Source: Microbispora corallina | GTDB lineage: Bacteria; Actinomycetota; Actinomycetes; Streptosporangiales; Streptosporangiaceae | DNA length: 64,000 nucleotides | NCBI RefSeq assembly: GCF_016863035.1 | Contig: NZ_BOOC01000033.1 | Span: forward strand, 62,001-126,000 | Direction: 5' to 3' | Shown here: positions 56,685 through 64,000 of the stretch, in pieces | How positions within the stretch are numbered: position 1 is the stretch's first letter | Layout: every line of letters starts with the position of its first letter | The notes under the pieces: model-generated | What the model was told of the DNA's origin: nothing | What the model saw: the letters and a program-made list of their open reading frames with translations, nothing else | The model's database searches: none | Program-made: the position numbers and the translations under genes

Positions 56685-59612
56685 CTACAGGGACGCCACC
56701 GGGTCCAGGTCGGCCTCGGCGAGCAGGAGCGGCACCCGCGCGGGGTCGCGCAGCAGCGCGGCCACCGCGAGCCGGTCGCCCCACTGCCCCGCGGCCCACG
56801 CGAGGCCGCGCGCCAGCCCCTCGACGCCCGACGCGTGCACCCTGCCCTCGAAGAACCGCCAGGGCACCGGCCGCCCGTCCACCAGAAGCTCGTCGTGCTC
56901 GACATACGTCGCGGGGGCTGCCGGCAGCAGCGACCGGACCTCGGGCGCGACCGGCCTCTCCGTCCCCGAGGAGGTCACCGCGCCGGTCACGGCCTCGCCC
57001 GCGAGCGGCAGGTCGAGCACCTCCGACAACGCCTCGGCCAGGTCGAACGGCGCCAGCACGAGCGGCCGGTCCTCCACCAGGGCCAGCAGGTCGGGCGCCT
57101 CCACCACGACCGCGCCGTCGTCGACGTCCGCCACGGTGACCTGGCCCTTCAGCACGGCGCGGACGGCCTCGGGCGGGCTCACCCGGCCCGGGTCGACGGC
57201 CGCGAGCGCGATCCACAGCGCGCGGAGCTGGGCCCGGTCGACCTCGATCGCGGGGTCGGCCAGCAGGTCGAGCAGCTCCTCCGGCCCGCCGTGCGCGGCG
57301 AGCAGCGCGTCGAGGGACGACCGCACGCCGATCATCGTCAGCGCCTCGTCGTCCACCACGGCGGGGGCGTCGCCGTACAGGCCGAACAGCAGCGGGTCGC
57401 CGGTGGGGAGCCGCAGCGCGGCCGGGCGGCTGCCGCCGAGCACCGGGTGCCGCGACAGCCACCAGGCGGTGTACGAGGGGACCTCGACCGTCTCGCCCGC
57501 GACCAGCAGCCGGAGCGGGCGCAGGGCGGCCCGCAGCGGCGGCCTGGCCAGCAGCGGGAGCGCGGAGGCCCAGTCGGCGACGTACTCCAGGTCGCGGACG
57601 GCCGTGAACTCCCGCGCCACCGGGGGCACGTCGAGCTCAGGCAGCAGGTCGAGCACGGCCTCCAGCCACTCGTCCTCGAGGTCGAGCTCGTGGTCGCACT
57701 CGGCCGGGTCGAGCAGCACGTCCTCGTCGTTGACGACCGCGAACCCGTCGAGCACGCCGGTGGCCGCCAGCACGTTCGCGCCGTACTTCTCCACGAGGTC
57801 GGGCGCGGCGACGCCGAACGGCACCTCGGGGTCGATGAGCCCCGCCAGCGAGCCGCCGGACAGCAGAAGCTCGCCCGCGGGGTAGAGCTCGCCGTCGGCG
57901 CCCCTCAGGGCCAGCTCGGCGAGCCAGGGGGCCTCGCCCGCCGTCAGCCCGGCCGCCTGCACCAGGGCCAGCACGGCCTGGGCCACCGGCTCGGGGTCGG
58001 CGCTGTCGAGCGACTCGGCCACGGCGGCGTGGGTGAGCGGGTCCTCCAGCACGGCCCTGGGGGTCGCCTCGGCCGCGCCCAGCCGCAGCAGCAGCGGGTG
58101 CACGGCGTCCGGATGGACGATGCGCAGCCCGAGCGGCGCCAGCAGGGCGGGGTCCAGGGAGCCGGACTCCTGCGACAGCACGAGCGTGCCGCGCGGGCCG
58201 CGCACCAGGCGGCCGTCCGCGAGCGGCACCGGGAGGGCCCCGAGGGCCTCCAGGTCGTCGGCGGGCAGCGCCTCGTAGAGCGACCGCCACCACGACGGGC
58301 CCTTGTCCTCCACGGCCTCGCCGGACAGCATGTCGACGACGTCGGCGAGCTCCACGCGCCGGACGCCCAGCGTGGCGAGGCCCGGGTGGCGGGACGCCCA
58401 GCCGGCCGGCAGCAGCCCGGGCACCATGTCGGCGACGAGCGCCAGGAACTCGGCCGGCCCGGCCACGGCGCGCGCCTCGGCCCCCGGCACGACGTCGCCG
58501 GAGACCGTGGGCAGCAGCGGGGTCGGCGGCAGCATCCGGACGATCTCGCCCCTGATCGCGGCGTCGAGCGGGCCCTTGCCCATCAGGCCGGGCACGAGGT
58601 CGAGCAGGGCCGGGGTGGCCGGCAGCTCCCCCATCAGCCGGACGTACGCCTCGGCGGCGCGCGCGACGAGGAAGTCGGTGAGCGGGCCCGGCGCCACGTG
58701 CCGCCGGTCGGTGGTCATGGGGAACGTGGCGATCAGCACCGCGGGCAGGTCGAGCGGTTCGTCGCTCGGGGTGGGGGCGTGCACCACCCGGGGCACGGCT
58801 CCGGCCCCGCCGGCGGCCCAGCGGACCTCCCAGTACGGCCGGGCGCGCTCCTCGGTCGGCCGGTCGGCGAACAGCTCGGCCACCTGGTCCGGGCCGAACG
58901 TGCCCGACTCGGCGACGACGTGCCACCCCTCTGCCGAGATCGCGCGGACCTCGCCGCCGACCTCGACCTCGACGACCTCCAGGGCGGGCATCGCCAGCGG
59001 CAGCGCCGGGCCCGCCTCCTCCAGCATCCGCCGTACGGCCCGCTCGGCCGCGTCGTCGCGCAGCGGGAGCCGGACGATCGTGTCGAAGCCGTCGGGCACG
59101 TGGAGCGCGTCGTCGTCGAACGGCAGGCGCAGGAGCGGGACGTGGCCCTCGCGGCCCGCCAGCTCGGCGGCCAGCTCCGGACGGGCGGCCACCAGGGCGG
59201 CCGTCTCCTCGCGGGACCAGCGCACGCCGCCGGTCTCCCGGGACGCGATCGCCGGCGCGTCGGAGACCGACACCACGGCGGCGAACCCGACGCCGAACCG
59301 GCCTGCCGCGCCCGTCTCGCCCTTCTTGCCCGAGACGCGCAGTGTGCTCAGCCCCTCCACGCCCGCAGCGTCGAGCGGGGCGCCGGTGTTGGCGGCGAGC
59401 AGCACGCCGCCGGCGAGCGTCAGGCGCAGCCGCCCGGGCACGCCGGCGCGCAGGGCGGCGTCCGCCGCGTTCTGGGCGAGCTCCACGACCAGCCGGTCGC
59501 GGTAGCCGCCGAGCGCGAAGTCCTCCTCCGCGTTCGCGTCCTCGCGGAAGCGGGCGGGCGAGGCCGTCCAGGCCGCGAGGACCGTCTCGCGCAGGCGATC
59601 GGTGTCGAACAT
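56685..59612 (-). CDS. Sacsin-like N-terminal ATPase-domain protein
   Basis: Large protein of 975 residues. The N-terminal ~250 residues form an HSP90-like (GHKL) ATP-binding domain similar to sacsin: RLVVELAQNAADAALRAG (Asn/Asp motif), NTGAPLDAAGVEGLSTLRVSGK and GAAGRFGVGFAAVVSVSD. The remainder is Leu/Ala/Asp-rich without a recognised catalytic domain. ATG 59612 is chosen; the open frame extends further upstream but only into the DUF3027 gene. It follows that gene by 14 bases. Possibly a chaperone-like ATPase. No partner can be named from sequence. Confidence 0.85.
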   Translation of the reverse strand: MFDTDRLRETVLAAWTASPARFREDANAEEDFALGGYRDRLVVELAQNAADAALRAGVPGRLRLTLAGGVLLAANTGAPLDAAGVEGLSTLRVSGKKGETGAAGRFGVGFAAVVSVSDAPAIASRETGGVRWSREETAALVAARPELAAELAGREGHVPLLRLPFDDDALHVPDGFDTIVRLPLRDDAAERAVRRMLEEAGPALPLAMPALEVVEVEVGGEVRAISAEGWHVVAESGTFGPDQVAELFADRPTEERARPYWEVRWAAGGAGAVPRVVHAPTPSDEPLDLPAVLIATFPMTTDRRHVAPGPLTDFLVARAAEAYVRLMGELPATPALLDLVPGLMGKGPLDAAIRGEIVRMLPPTPLLPTVSGDVVPGAEARAVAGPAEFLALVADMVPGLLPAGWASRHPGLATLGVRRVELADVVDMLSGEAVEDKGPSWWRSLYEALPADDLEALGALPVPLADGRLVRGPRGTLVLSQESGSLDPALLAPLGLRIVHPDAVHPLLLRLGAAEATPRAVLEDPLTHAAVAESLDSADPEPVAQAVLALVQAAGLTAGEAPWLAELALRGADGELYPAGELLLSGGSLAGLIDPEVPFGVAAPDLVEKYGANVLAATGVLDGFAVVNDEDVLLDPAECDHELDLEDEWLEAVLDLLPELDVPPVAREFTAVRDLEYVADWASALPLLARPPLRAALRPLRLLVAGETVEVPSYTAWWLSRHPVLGGSRPAALRLPTGDPLLFGLYGDAPAVVDDEALTMIGVRSSLDALLAAHGGPEELLDLLADPAIEVDRAQLRALWIALAAVDPGRVSPPEAVRAVLKGQVTVADVDDGAVVVEAPDLLALVEDRPLVLAPFDLAEALSEVLDLPLAGEAVTGAVTSSGTERPVAPEVRSLLPAAPATYVEHDELLVDGRPVPWRFFEGRVHASGVEGLARGLAWAAGQWGDRLAVAALLRDPARVPLLLAEADLDPVASL

Positions 59613-59626
59613 CGACCTCGTCTCCG

Positions 59627-60424
59627 TCAGGACTGGCCGAGCGGCTCGGACCCGGCCTCGTCGGCCGAGCCGGTCTCGATCAGGTCGTAGCCCAGGTCGT
59701 CGAGGATCGGCGGAGGGGCGTCCACGACCATCGAGGGGACCGTGGTCGCCTCGGAGTGGGCGCCGCAGCCGTGGTCGGCGGCGACGACCCTGCCGTCGTC
59801 CGGGGCGTACTCGTTGGTGCAGACCCCGAAGCCGAGGCCGAGCGCGCCCGCGAGCGGCCAGTAGAAGCCGCAGGTGGAGCACTGCGCCGGCGCGGCGTTC
59901 GCGATCGGGGTGTGCGGGCCGGAGTCGCCGGAGTGCCAGCGGCGCACGGCGAGGTCGCGGCCGAAGGCCGACAGCACGCGGGCCCGGCCGAGCCCGAGCT
60001 CGACGACCATCTGGCGGTCGACCTCCTCGTCCGTCGCGGCGTATCCGGGGACGAGCCGGTCGTCGTCGGCCTCCGCGGGCAGCAGGTCGCCCACTCCGAG
60101 GTCGCCGGGCCGAAGCCGCTCGTTCCAGGGCACCCAGCGGGGGGCGAGCAGCGCGCCGGAGCCCGGCAGCAGCACCGTCTCGCTCACCGTGACGTTGCGG
60201 GCGCGGGAGGCGCGGGTGACCGTGACGGCCCAGCGCCAGCCCCGGTACGCCCGGTCCAGGCACTCGAAGTAGTGGGTCACGACCCGGTCGCCCTCGTTGT
60301 CGAAGCCGAGGTGCTCCCCCACCTCGCCGGGGCGAGCGATCTCCTCGGCGGCCTGTCGGGCCAGGTCGACCGCCGCCGCACAGGCCGGGTCGACTGGAGT
60401 GCTACGGATTCGGGTACGACTCAC
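59627..60424 (-). CDS. DUF3027 family protein
   Basis: Protein of 265 residues matching the actinobacterial DUF3027 family: AVDLARQAAEEIA, HYFECLDRAYRGWRWAVTVTRA and WVPWNERLRPGDLGVGDLLP. The C-terminal third has a Cys/His cluster (CSTCGFYWPL, then GVCTNEY and HGCGAH) that could bind zinc. Function unknown. It is the upstream gene of an operon with the sacsin-like ATPase, so the two probably work together. GTG start, divergent from the MFS gene. Confidence 0.87.
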   Translation of the reverse strand: MSRTRIRSTPVDPACAAAVDLARQAAEEIARPGEVGEHLGFDNEGDRVVTHYFECLDRAYRGWRWAVTVTRASRARNVTVSETVLLPGSGALLAPRWVPWNERLRPGDLGVGDLLPAEADDDRLVPGYAATDEEVDRQMVVELGLGRARVLSAFGRDLAVRRWHSGDSGPHTPIANAAPAQCSTCGFYWPLAGALGLGFGVCTNEYAPDDGRVVAADHGCGAHSEATTVPSMVVDAPPPILDDLGYDLIETGSADEAGSEPLGQS

Positions 60425-60497
60425 ACTCCATTTTCACCCACGCCGCGAGCGGACCGCACCGGCTCGATGGGGAATGCTGGAAGGACTGTCGGCTCCT

Positions 60498-61793
60498 ATG
60501 GCGAATATTTGGACGAGCGTTATCCATGCCGTGGCGGCGCCCGGTCGGGCGACCCGCCGTCTGACGCACGCGCATGGAGCGGGTCGCACCGGGCTCGGCC
60601 GGCTGATCGAGCTGACGGCCGCCCACTCGGCCGGTGACGCGCTCATCACGGTCGCGCTCGCCGGGGCGCTGCTGTTCCGCCTCCCGGTGGGCCAGGCGCG
60701 CGGCCAGGTGGCCCTCTACCTGTTGATCACCATGGTGCCGTTCGCCGTGGTGGCGCCGTTCGTGGGGCCGGTCCTCGACCGCCTGCGCTCCGGCCGCCGC
60801 TACATCATGGCCGGAACGCTGCTGGCCCGGGGGCTGCTGTGCTGGGGGATGGCCGGGGCGGTGCACTCCTCGGACGCCGTCACGCTGTTCCCGTCCGCCC
60901 TGGCCGTGCTCGTGCTGTCGAAGGCCTACAACGTCTCCCGCGCGGCGATCATGCCGAGCGTGCTGCCGGCCGACATCCCGCTGGTCACGGCCAACTCCCG
61001 GGTCGCACTGTTCGCCCTGGTCGCCGCCGGGGCCGGGGCGGGCGCCGGCTCCGGGCTCACCGCCCTGATCGGTCCCGACTGGGTGCTGCGCCTCACCATG
61101 CCGCTGTTCCTCCTCGCCGGGGTCTTCGCCGTACGGCTGCCGCGGCACGTGGACGCGCCCGACCTGGAGGCCGCGGACGAGGGCGAGGAGCCGGCGTCCC
61201 GGTGGCGCACCATGGTCACGATGGGCCGGGTGGTGACCGAGGCGATGACCGCGAACGCCGCCGTACGCGTGCAGAGCGGCTTCCTCGTGTTCTTCCTGCT
61301 GTTCCTCGTGCAGGACGGCCACCTGCGGGGCATGGACCAGAAGGTGTCGCTGGGGCTGCTGGCGGTCGCGGCCGGCGTGGGCGGTCTCGGGGGCGCCGCC
61401 GTCGGCTCGTGGACCCGCTCGCGCTCGCCCCACCTGACGGTCCTGGCGACGCTCGCCGTGGCGACGGTGACCACGATCGCCGCCGCGTTCCTGTTCGACA
61501 TCTGGACGGCCGCGGTCGTGTCCCTCGTCGGCGCGTTCGCCCAGGGGCTCGGCAAGCTCGCGCTCGACGCGATCGTGCAGCGCGAGATCGGCGAGGAGGT
61601 CCGCTCGTCCACGTTCGGGGTCGTGGAGACCCTCCTGCAGATCGCCTGGGTGCTCGGCGGCCTGCTCGGCCTCGTCATGTCCCTGTACGTCGGCGGCCCG
61701 GCCGCCTTCGCCGTGGTGTCGGCCGGGCTCGCGGTCTCCTTCGGCTGGCTGCTCGCCCTGCGCCGCCGCCGGCTGGAGGCGGCGCCCTCCTGA
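60498..61793 (+). CDS. MFS transporter
   Basis: Major facilitator of 431 residues with about twelve helices. The N-terminal cytoplasmic segment (MANIWTSVIHAVAAPGRATRR) precedes helix 1. A DRLRSGRRYIMAG loop stands between helices 2 and 3, and the central cytoplasmic loop is acidic (DAPDLEAADEGEEP). ATG 60498 is used; an in-frame ATG at 60474 is possible. The substrate is unknown. It lies in a conserved housekeeping neighbourhood rather than next to a regulator or biosynthetic genes. Confidence 0.85.
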   Translation: MANIWTSVIHAVAAPGRATRRLTHAHGAGRTGLGRLIELTAAHSAGDALITVALAGALLFRLPVGQARGQVALYLLITMVPFAVVAPFVGPVLDRLRSGRRYIMAGTLLARGLLCWGMAGAVHSSDAVTLFPSALAVLVLSKAYNVSRAAIMPSVLPADIPLVTANSRVALFALVAAGAGAGAGSGLTALIGPDWVLRLTMPLFLLAGVFAVRLPRHVDAPDLEAADEGEEPASRWRTMVTMGRVVTEAMTANAAVRVQSGFLVFFLLFLVQDGHLRGMDQKVSLGLLAVAAGVGGLGGAAVGSWTRSRSPHLTVLATLAVATVTTIAAAFLFDIWTAAVVSLVGAFAQGLGKLALDAIVQREIGEEVRSSTFGVVETLLQIAWVLGGLLGLVMSLYVGGPAAFAVVSAGLAVSFGWLLALRRRRLEAAPS

Positions 61794-61796
61794 GGG

Positions 61797-61811
61797 CGTC
61801 CCGCCGGGACG
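61797..61811. terminator. Short hairpin between convergent MFS and cold-shock genes
   Basis: CGTCCC-GCC-GGGACG forms a six-base stem just after the MFS stop codon. It can serve both genes. Confidence 0.45.
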
Positions 61812-61819
61812 GGGCGGCG

Positions 61820-62218
61820 TCAGCCGTCGAGGTCGTCGGCGACGGCCCGGAGCACGGTGGCGATCTTCTTGGCGTGCGCCACGTCCGGGTGCTTGCCCTT
61901 CTGGTACGAGTTGGAGATGTCGTCCAGCAGCTTGATCAGATCCTCGACGATGACGACCATCTCGTCCGGCTTCTTCCGCTTGGCCTTGGGCCTGGCCGCC
62001 TTGGCCAGTGTGGGCGGCTGCTCAAGGACCCGGACCGACAGGGCCTGCTGACCGCGGCGTCCCTCGGCCACACCGAACTCGACCTTCTGCCCGGGCTTGA
62101 GCCCCTCCACGCCCTTCGGCAGCGCCGAGGAATGCACGAAGACCTCACCGCCGTCGTCGCGGGTGAGGAAGCCGAAACCCTTGTCGGCGTCGTACCACTT
62201 GACCTTGCCACTCGGCAC
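61820..62218 (-). CDS. Cold-shock domain protein with C-terminal extension
   Basis: Protein of 132 residues. The N-terminal cold-shock domain (about 1-66) has RNP1 KGFGFLTR and RNP2 VFVHSSAL for RNA or single-stranded DNA binding. It is followed by a basic linker (AKAARPKAKRKK) and a helical extension (IVEDLIKLLDDISNSYQKGKHPDVAHAKKIATVLRAVADDL) absent from classical CspA. GTG 62218 opens PSGKVKWYDADKG, the expected family start. It probably acts as an RNA chaperone. It is divergent from the helicase-associated gene. Confidence 0.9.
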   Translation of the reverse strand: MPSGKVKWYDADKGFGFLTRDDGGEVFVHSSALPKGVEGLKPGQKVEFGVAEGRRGQQALSVRVLEQPPTLAKAARPKAKRKKPDEMVVIVEDLIKLLDDISNSYQKGKHPDVAHAKKIATVLRAVADDLDG

Positions 62219-62402
62219 AGGGGTGACCTCGTTCAGACTGTCGTGAAGGTGATGGATGTAGGTTATGCCCACAGAGGGGCCTCGTGGACCCATCCGTAGG
62301 GAGTAAGCCCCTTCGCATACGGCGATCCACTCGCCCGCCCGCCGTCGACATCTCCGCCGCGCTCCGGGTGGCCGGGGCGAACCGGGCCATACGATGGAAA
62401 CG

Positions 62403-64000
62403 ATGATGGGCACGGAGTTCAGCGAGTGGCTGCGCGGCCGCTCTGACGAGCGACTGCGGGCGCTCGTGGCGGCGCGGCCCGAGCTCGTCACTCCCGTCCC
62501 CGCCCACATCGAGGGGCTCGCGGCCCGCGCGGGCAGCCCGTCGGCCGTCGGCCGCGCACTCGACCGGCTTGACCGGTTCACCCTGGCCGTGCTGGAGACG
62601 CTGGCGCTGCAGCCGGGCCCGGCCACTCGCGAGGCGCTGCGGTCGCCGCTGGCCCGGGCCTGCGCGGGCGCCCCCGGCGCGGAGGCGCTCGACGCCGCCC
62701 TCGACGAGGCCCTCGACCGGCTCCGCACCCGCGCCCTCGTGTACGACCACCCGGACGAGCGCGGCGACGACGCCCTGCTGCCCGCGCCCGGGGTGGCGGA
62801 GGCCCTCGAACCCCCTGCCGCGCTCGGGCCCCCGGCCACCGAGGTGTTCCGCCACCACCCACCCGAGCACCTGGAGACGATCCTCGCCGACGTCCACGCC
62901 GACGGCTCCGGCCCGGCCGGCGGCCGCGCTCCCCGCGAGCGGCTGGCCGCGCTGCTGGCCGACCACGACGCGGTGGGCCGCCTGGTCGGCGAGGTGTCGC
63001 CGCAGGCGCGGGCGGCGCTGGAGGAGCTGGCCTGGGGGCCGCCGAGCGGCCGCCTGCCGAACGCCCGCAGGGAGGTCGCCGCCGCGGCCGCCCAGTCGCC
63101 GGTCGAGCAGCTGCTCGCCCGGGCGCTGCTGGGCGCCACCGGCGAGGAGACGGTCGCCCTTCCCCGCGAGGTCGGCCTGTTCCTGCGCGGCGGCCGCGTC
63201 CACCGCGACCTGTCCCCCCGCCCGCCCGATCTCGAGGGCCCCGTCCGCGACCAGGACCGCGCCGACCGCACGGCGGCCGGGCAGGCGTTCGCGTTCGCCC
63301 GCACCGTCGAGGAGCTGTGCGAGCTGTGGAGCGTCGACCCGCCGGGCGTGCTGCGCGCCGGCGGCCTCGCCGTACGGGACCTCAAGCGGACGGCGCAACT
63401 GCTCGACCTGCCCGAGTGGGCGGCGGGGCTGGTCGCCGAGGTGTGCCTGGCGGCCGGGCTGGTCGCGGCGGGCGACGGGGAGTGGCTGCCGACCGGCGGG
63501 TACGACGGCTGGCGGGTCAAGGCCACCGAGGACCGCTGGGCCCTGCTCGCCTCCGCCTGGGCCGGGATGGACCGCGTGCCCGGCCTGATCGGGGGGCGCG
63601 ACGAGCGCGACCGCCCGCTGAACGCCCTCCACCCCGACCTCCGCAGGCCGGGCGCCGCCCAGGTCAGGACCAGGACGATGGCCGTGCTCGCCGCGGCGGG
63701 CCCCGGGGTGGCGCCGACGCCGGAGTCCGTGCTGGCCCGGCTCGCCTGGGAGCAGCCCCGGCGGCGGGCCGCGATGCGCGACCGGCTCGCCGAGTTCGCA
63801 CTGCGGGAGGCCGAGCACATCGGCGTCACCGGTCTCGGTGTGCTCGCCGGCCACGGCAGGGCCGTGATCGGCGCCGGAACCGCCGCCGACGCCTCCGGTG
63901 TCGCCGCCGCGCTGCTGGCGCCGCTGCTGCCCGAGCCCGTCGACCACGTGCTGCTCCAGGCCGACCTCACGGCCGTCGCGCCGGGCCCGCTCACCGGCGA
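62403..64000 (+). CDS. Helicase-associated DNA-binding protein (XPB neighbour type), 3' end beyond the window
   Basis: The frame opens at ATG 62403 and stays open to the last base, giving at least 532 residues. It starts MMGTEFSEWLRGRSDERLRA and includes RPELVTPVPAHIEGLAARAG, VRDLKRTAQLLDLPEWAAGL and the block EHIGVTGLGVLAGHGRAV followed by DHVLLQADLTAVAPGPLTGE. This matches the large actinobacterial protein annotated as helicase-conserved-C-terminal/XPB-Ssl2-like DNA-binding, usually encoded next to an XPB helicase. The next gene would test that. The DHVLLQADLTAVAPGPL block is the best diagnostic. Confidence 0.85.
   Translation, partial: MMGTEFSEWLRGRSDERLRALVAARPELVTPVPAHIEGLAARAGSPSAVGRALDRLDRFTLAVLETLALQPGPATREALRSPLARACAGAPGAEALDAALDEALDRLRTRALVYDHPDERGDDALLPAPGVAEALEPPAALGPPATEVFRHHPPEHLETILADVHADGSGPAGGRAPRERLAALLADHDAVGRLVGEVSPQARAALEELAWGPPSGRLPNARREVAAAAAQSPVEQLLARALLGATGEETVALPREVGLFLRGGRVHRDLSPRPPDLEGPVRDQDRADRTAAGQAFAFARTVEELCELWSVDPPGVLRAGGLAVRDLKRTAQLLDLPEWAAGLVAEVCLAAGLVAAGDGEWLPTGGYDGWRVKATEDRWALLASAWAGMDRVPGLIGGRDERDRPLNALHPDLRRPGAAQVRTRTMAVLAAAGPGVAPTPESVLARLAWEQPRRRAAMRDRLAEFALREAEHIGVTGLGVLAGHGRAVIGAGTAADASGVAAALLAPLLPEPVDHVLLQADLTAVAPGPLTG

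Noticed and set aside
56835..59690. 951-codon plus-strand frame opposite the sacsin-like ATPase
   Set aside because: Gln/Arg/His-rich composition with no domains, and mirror image of a well-supported gene; typical GC-rich antisense shadow.
59613..60263. Upstream extension of the sacsin-like gene
   Set aside because: The extension overlaps the DUF3027 gene in another frame and has no ATPase-domain character; ATG 59612 fits the domain start.
62219..62402. Cold-shock 5' leader thermosensor
   Set aside because: Only a weak GGGGC/GCCCC pairing is visible and it lies outside the likely short leader of the cold-shock gene.
61820..63994. Very long minus-strand open frame covering the cold-shock gene and the helicase-associated gene
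   Set aside because: Only its last 132 codons encode a recognisable cold-shock protein. The rest is Ser/Arg/Pro-rich shadow of the plus-strand gene in high-GC DNA.

Overview
The window is chromosomal DNA from a high-GC Gram-positive actinomycete. Third codon positions are almost always G or C, GTG starts are common, and four-base ATGA/GTGA gene overlaps recur. A conservon operon, DesK-type and OmpR-type two-component systems, a DUF2530/DUF3027 housekeeping block and an actinobacterial-style LexA box all point to Actinomycetota. My best guess is Streptosporangiales, which is an inference that has not been tested against any database. I see no rRNA, tRNA, insertion sequence, prophage or CRISPR array. 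Gene density is high and no gene-free stretch exceeds about 230 bases.

Layout. 1-5.1 kb: a multicopper oxidase cut by the window start, a secreted SH3-repeat protein, a GNAT acetyltransferase and a GT-C type membrane glycosyltransferase. 5.0-8.3 kb: a sugar ABC transporter (solute-binding lipoprotein and two permeases) behind a promoter with a CGAAA-N-TTTCG-type operator. 8.4-11.7 kb: an ABC-2 exporter plus a DesK/LuxR two-component system. 11.7-15.3 kb: a complete conservon (sensor kinase, Roadblock, DUF742, GTPase). 15.5-19.4 kb: a terpenoid operon (P450, class I terpene synthase, class II diterpene-cyclase-like protein) directly upstream of the conservon. 19.6-25.3 kb: a ketopantoate-reductase-like enzyme, a secreted CE3-like acetylxylan esterase with CBM2, an orphan KdpE-like regulator, an EF-hand protein, a PucR-like regulator and a sarcosine-oxidase-like flavoenzyme. 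25.4-28.4 kb: an IclR regulator and the homogentisate operon hmgA-fahA. 28.4-33.5 kb: an L,D-transpeptidase lipoprotein, an NfeD/SPFH pair, a methyltransferase/TetR pair, a PepSY-like remnant and a DUF1622 protein. 33.7-37.1 kb: two overlapping dynamin/YfjP-like GTPases.

37.1-47.9 kb is the most distinctive region. A seven-gene MacAB-like efflux operon includes its own two-component system, a DUF5666-like membrane protein and a cysteine-bearing lipoprotein. A divergent second adaptor has a low-complexity insertion of about 320 residues, and a second, paralogous two-component system follows. Every exported component carries Gly-rich low-complexity sequence.

47.9-64 kb: an L-2-hydroxyglutarate-oxidase-like enzyme, a small protein under a LexA box with an apparently leaderless start, a CBS protein, a membrane-anchored secreted protein, an aldo/keto reductase behind a MerR-type promoter, an RNA cyclic phosphodiesterase, an MFS/MarR pair and an AzgA-type purine permease. 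A conserved actinobacterial block closes the window: DUF2530, sacsin-like ATPase, DUF3027, MFS, cold-shock protein and the start of a helicase-associated DNA-binding protein that runs off the end.
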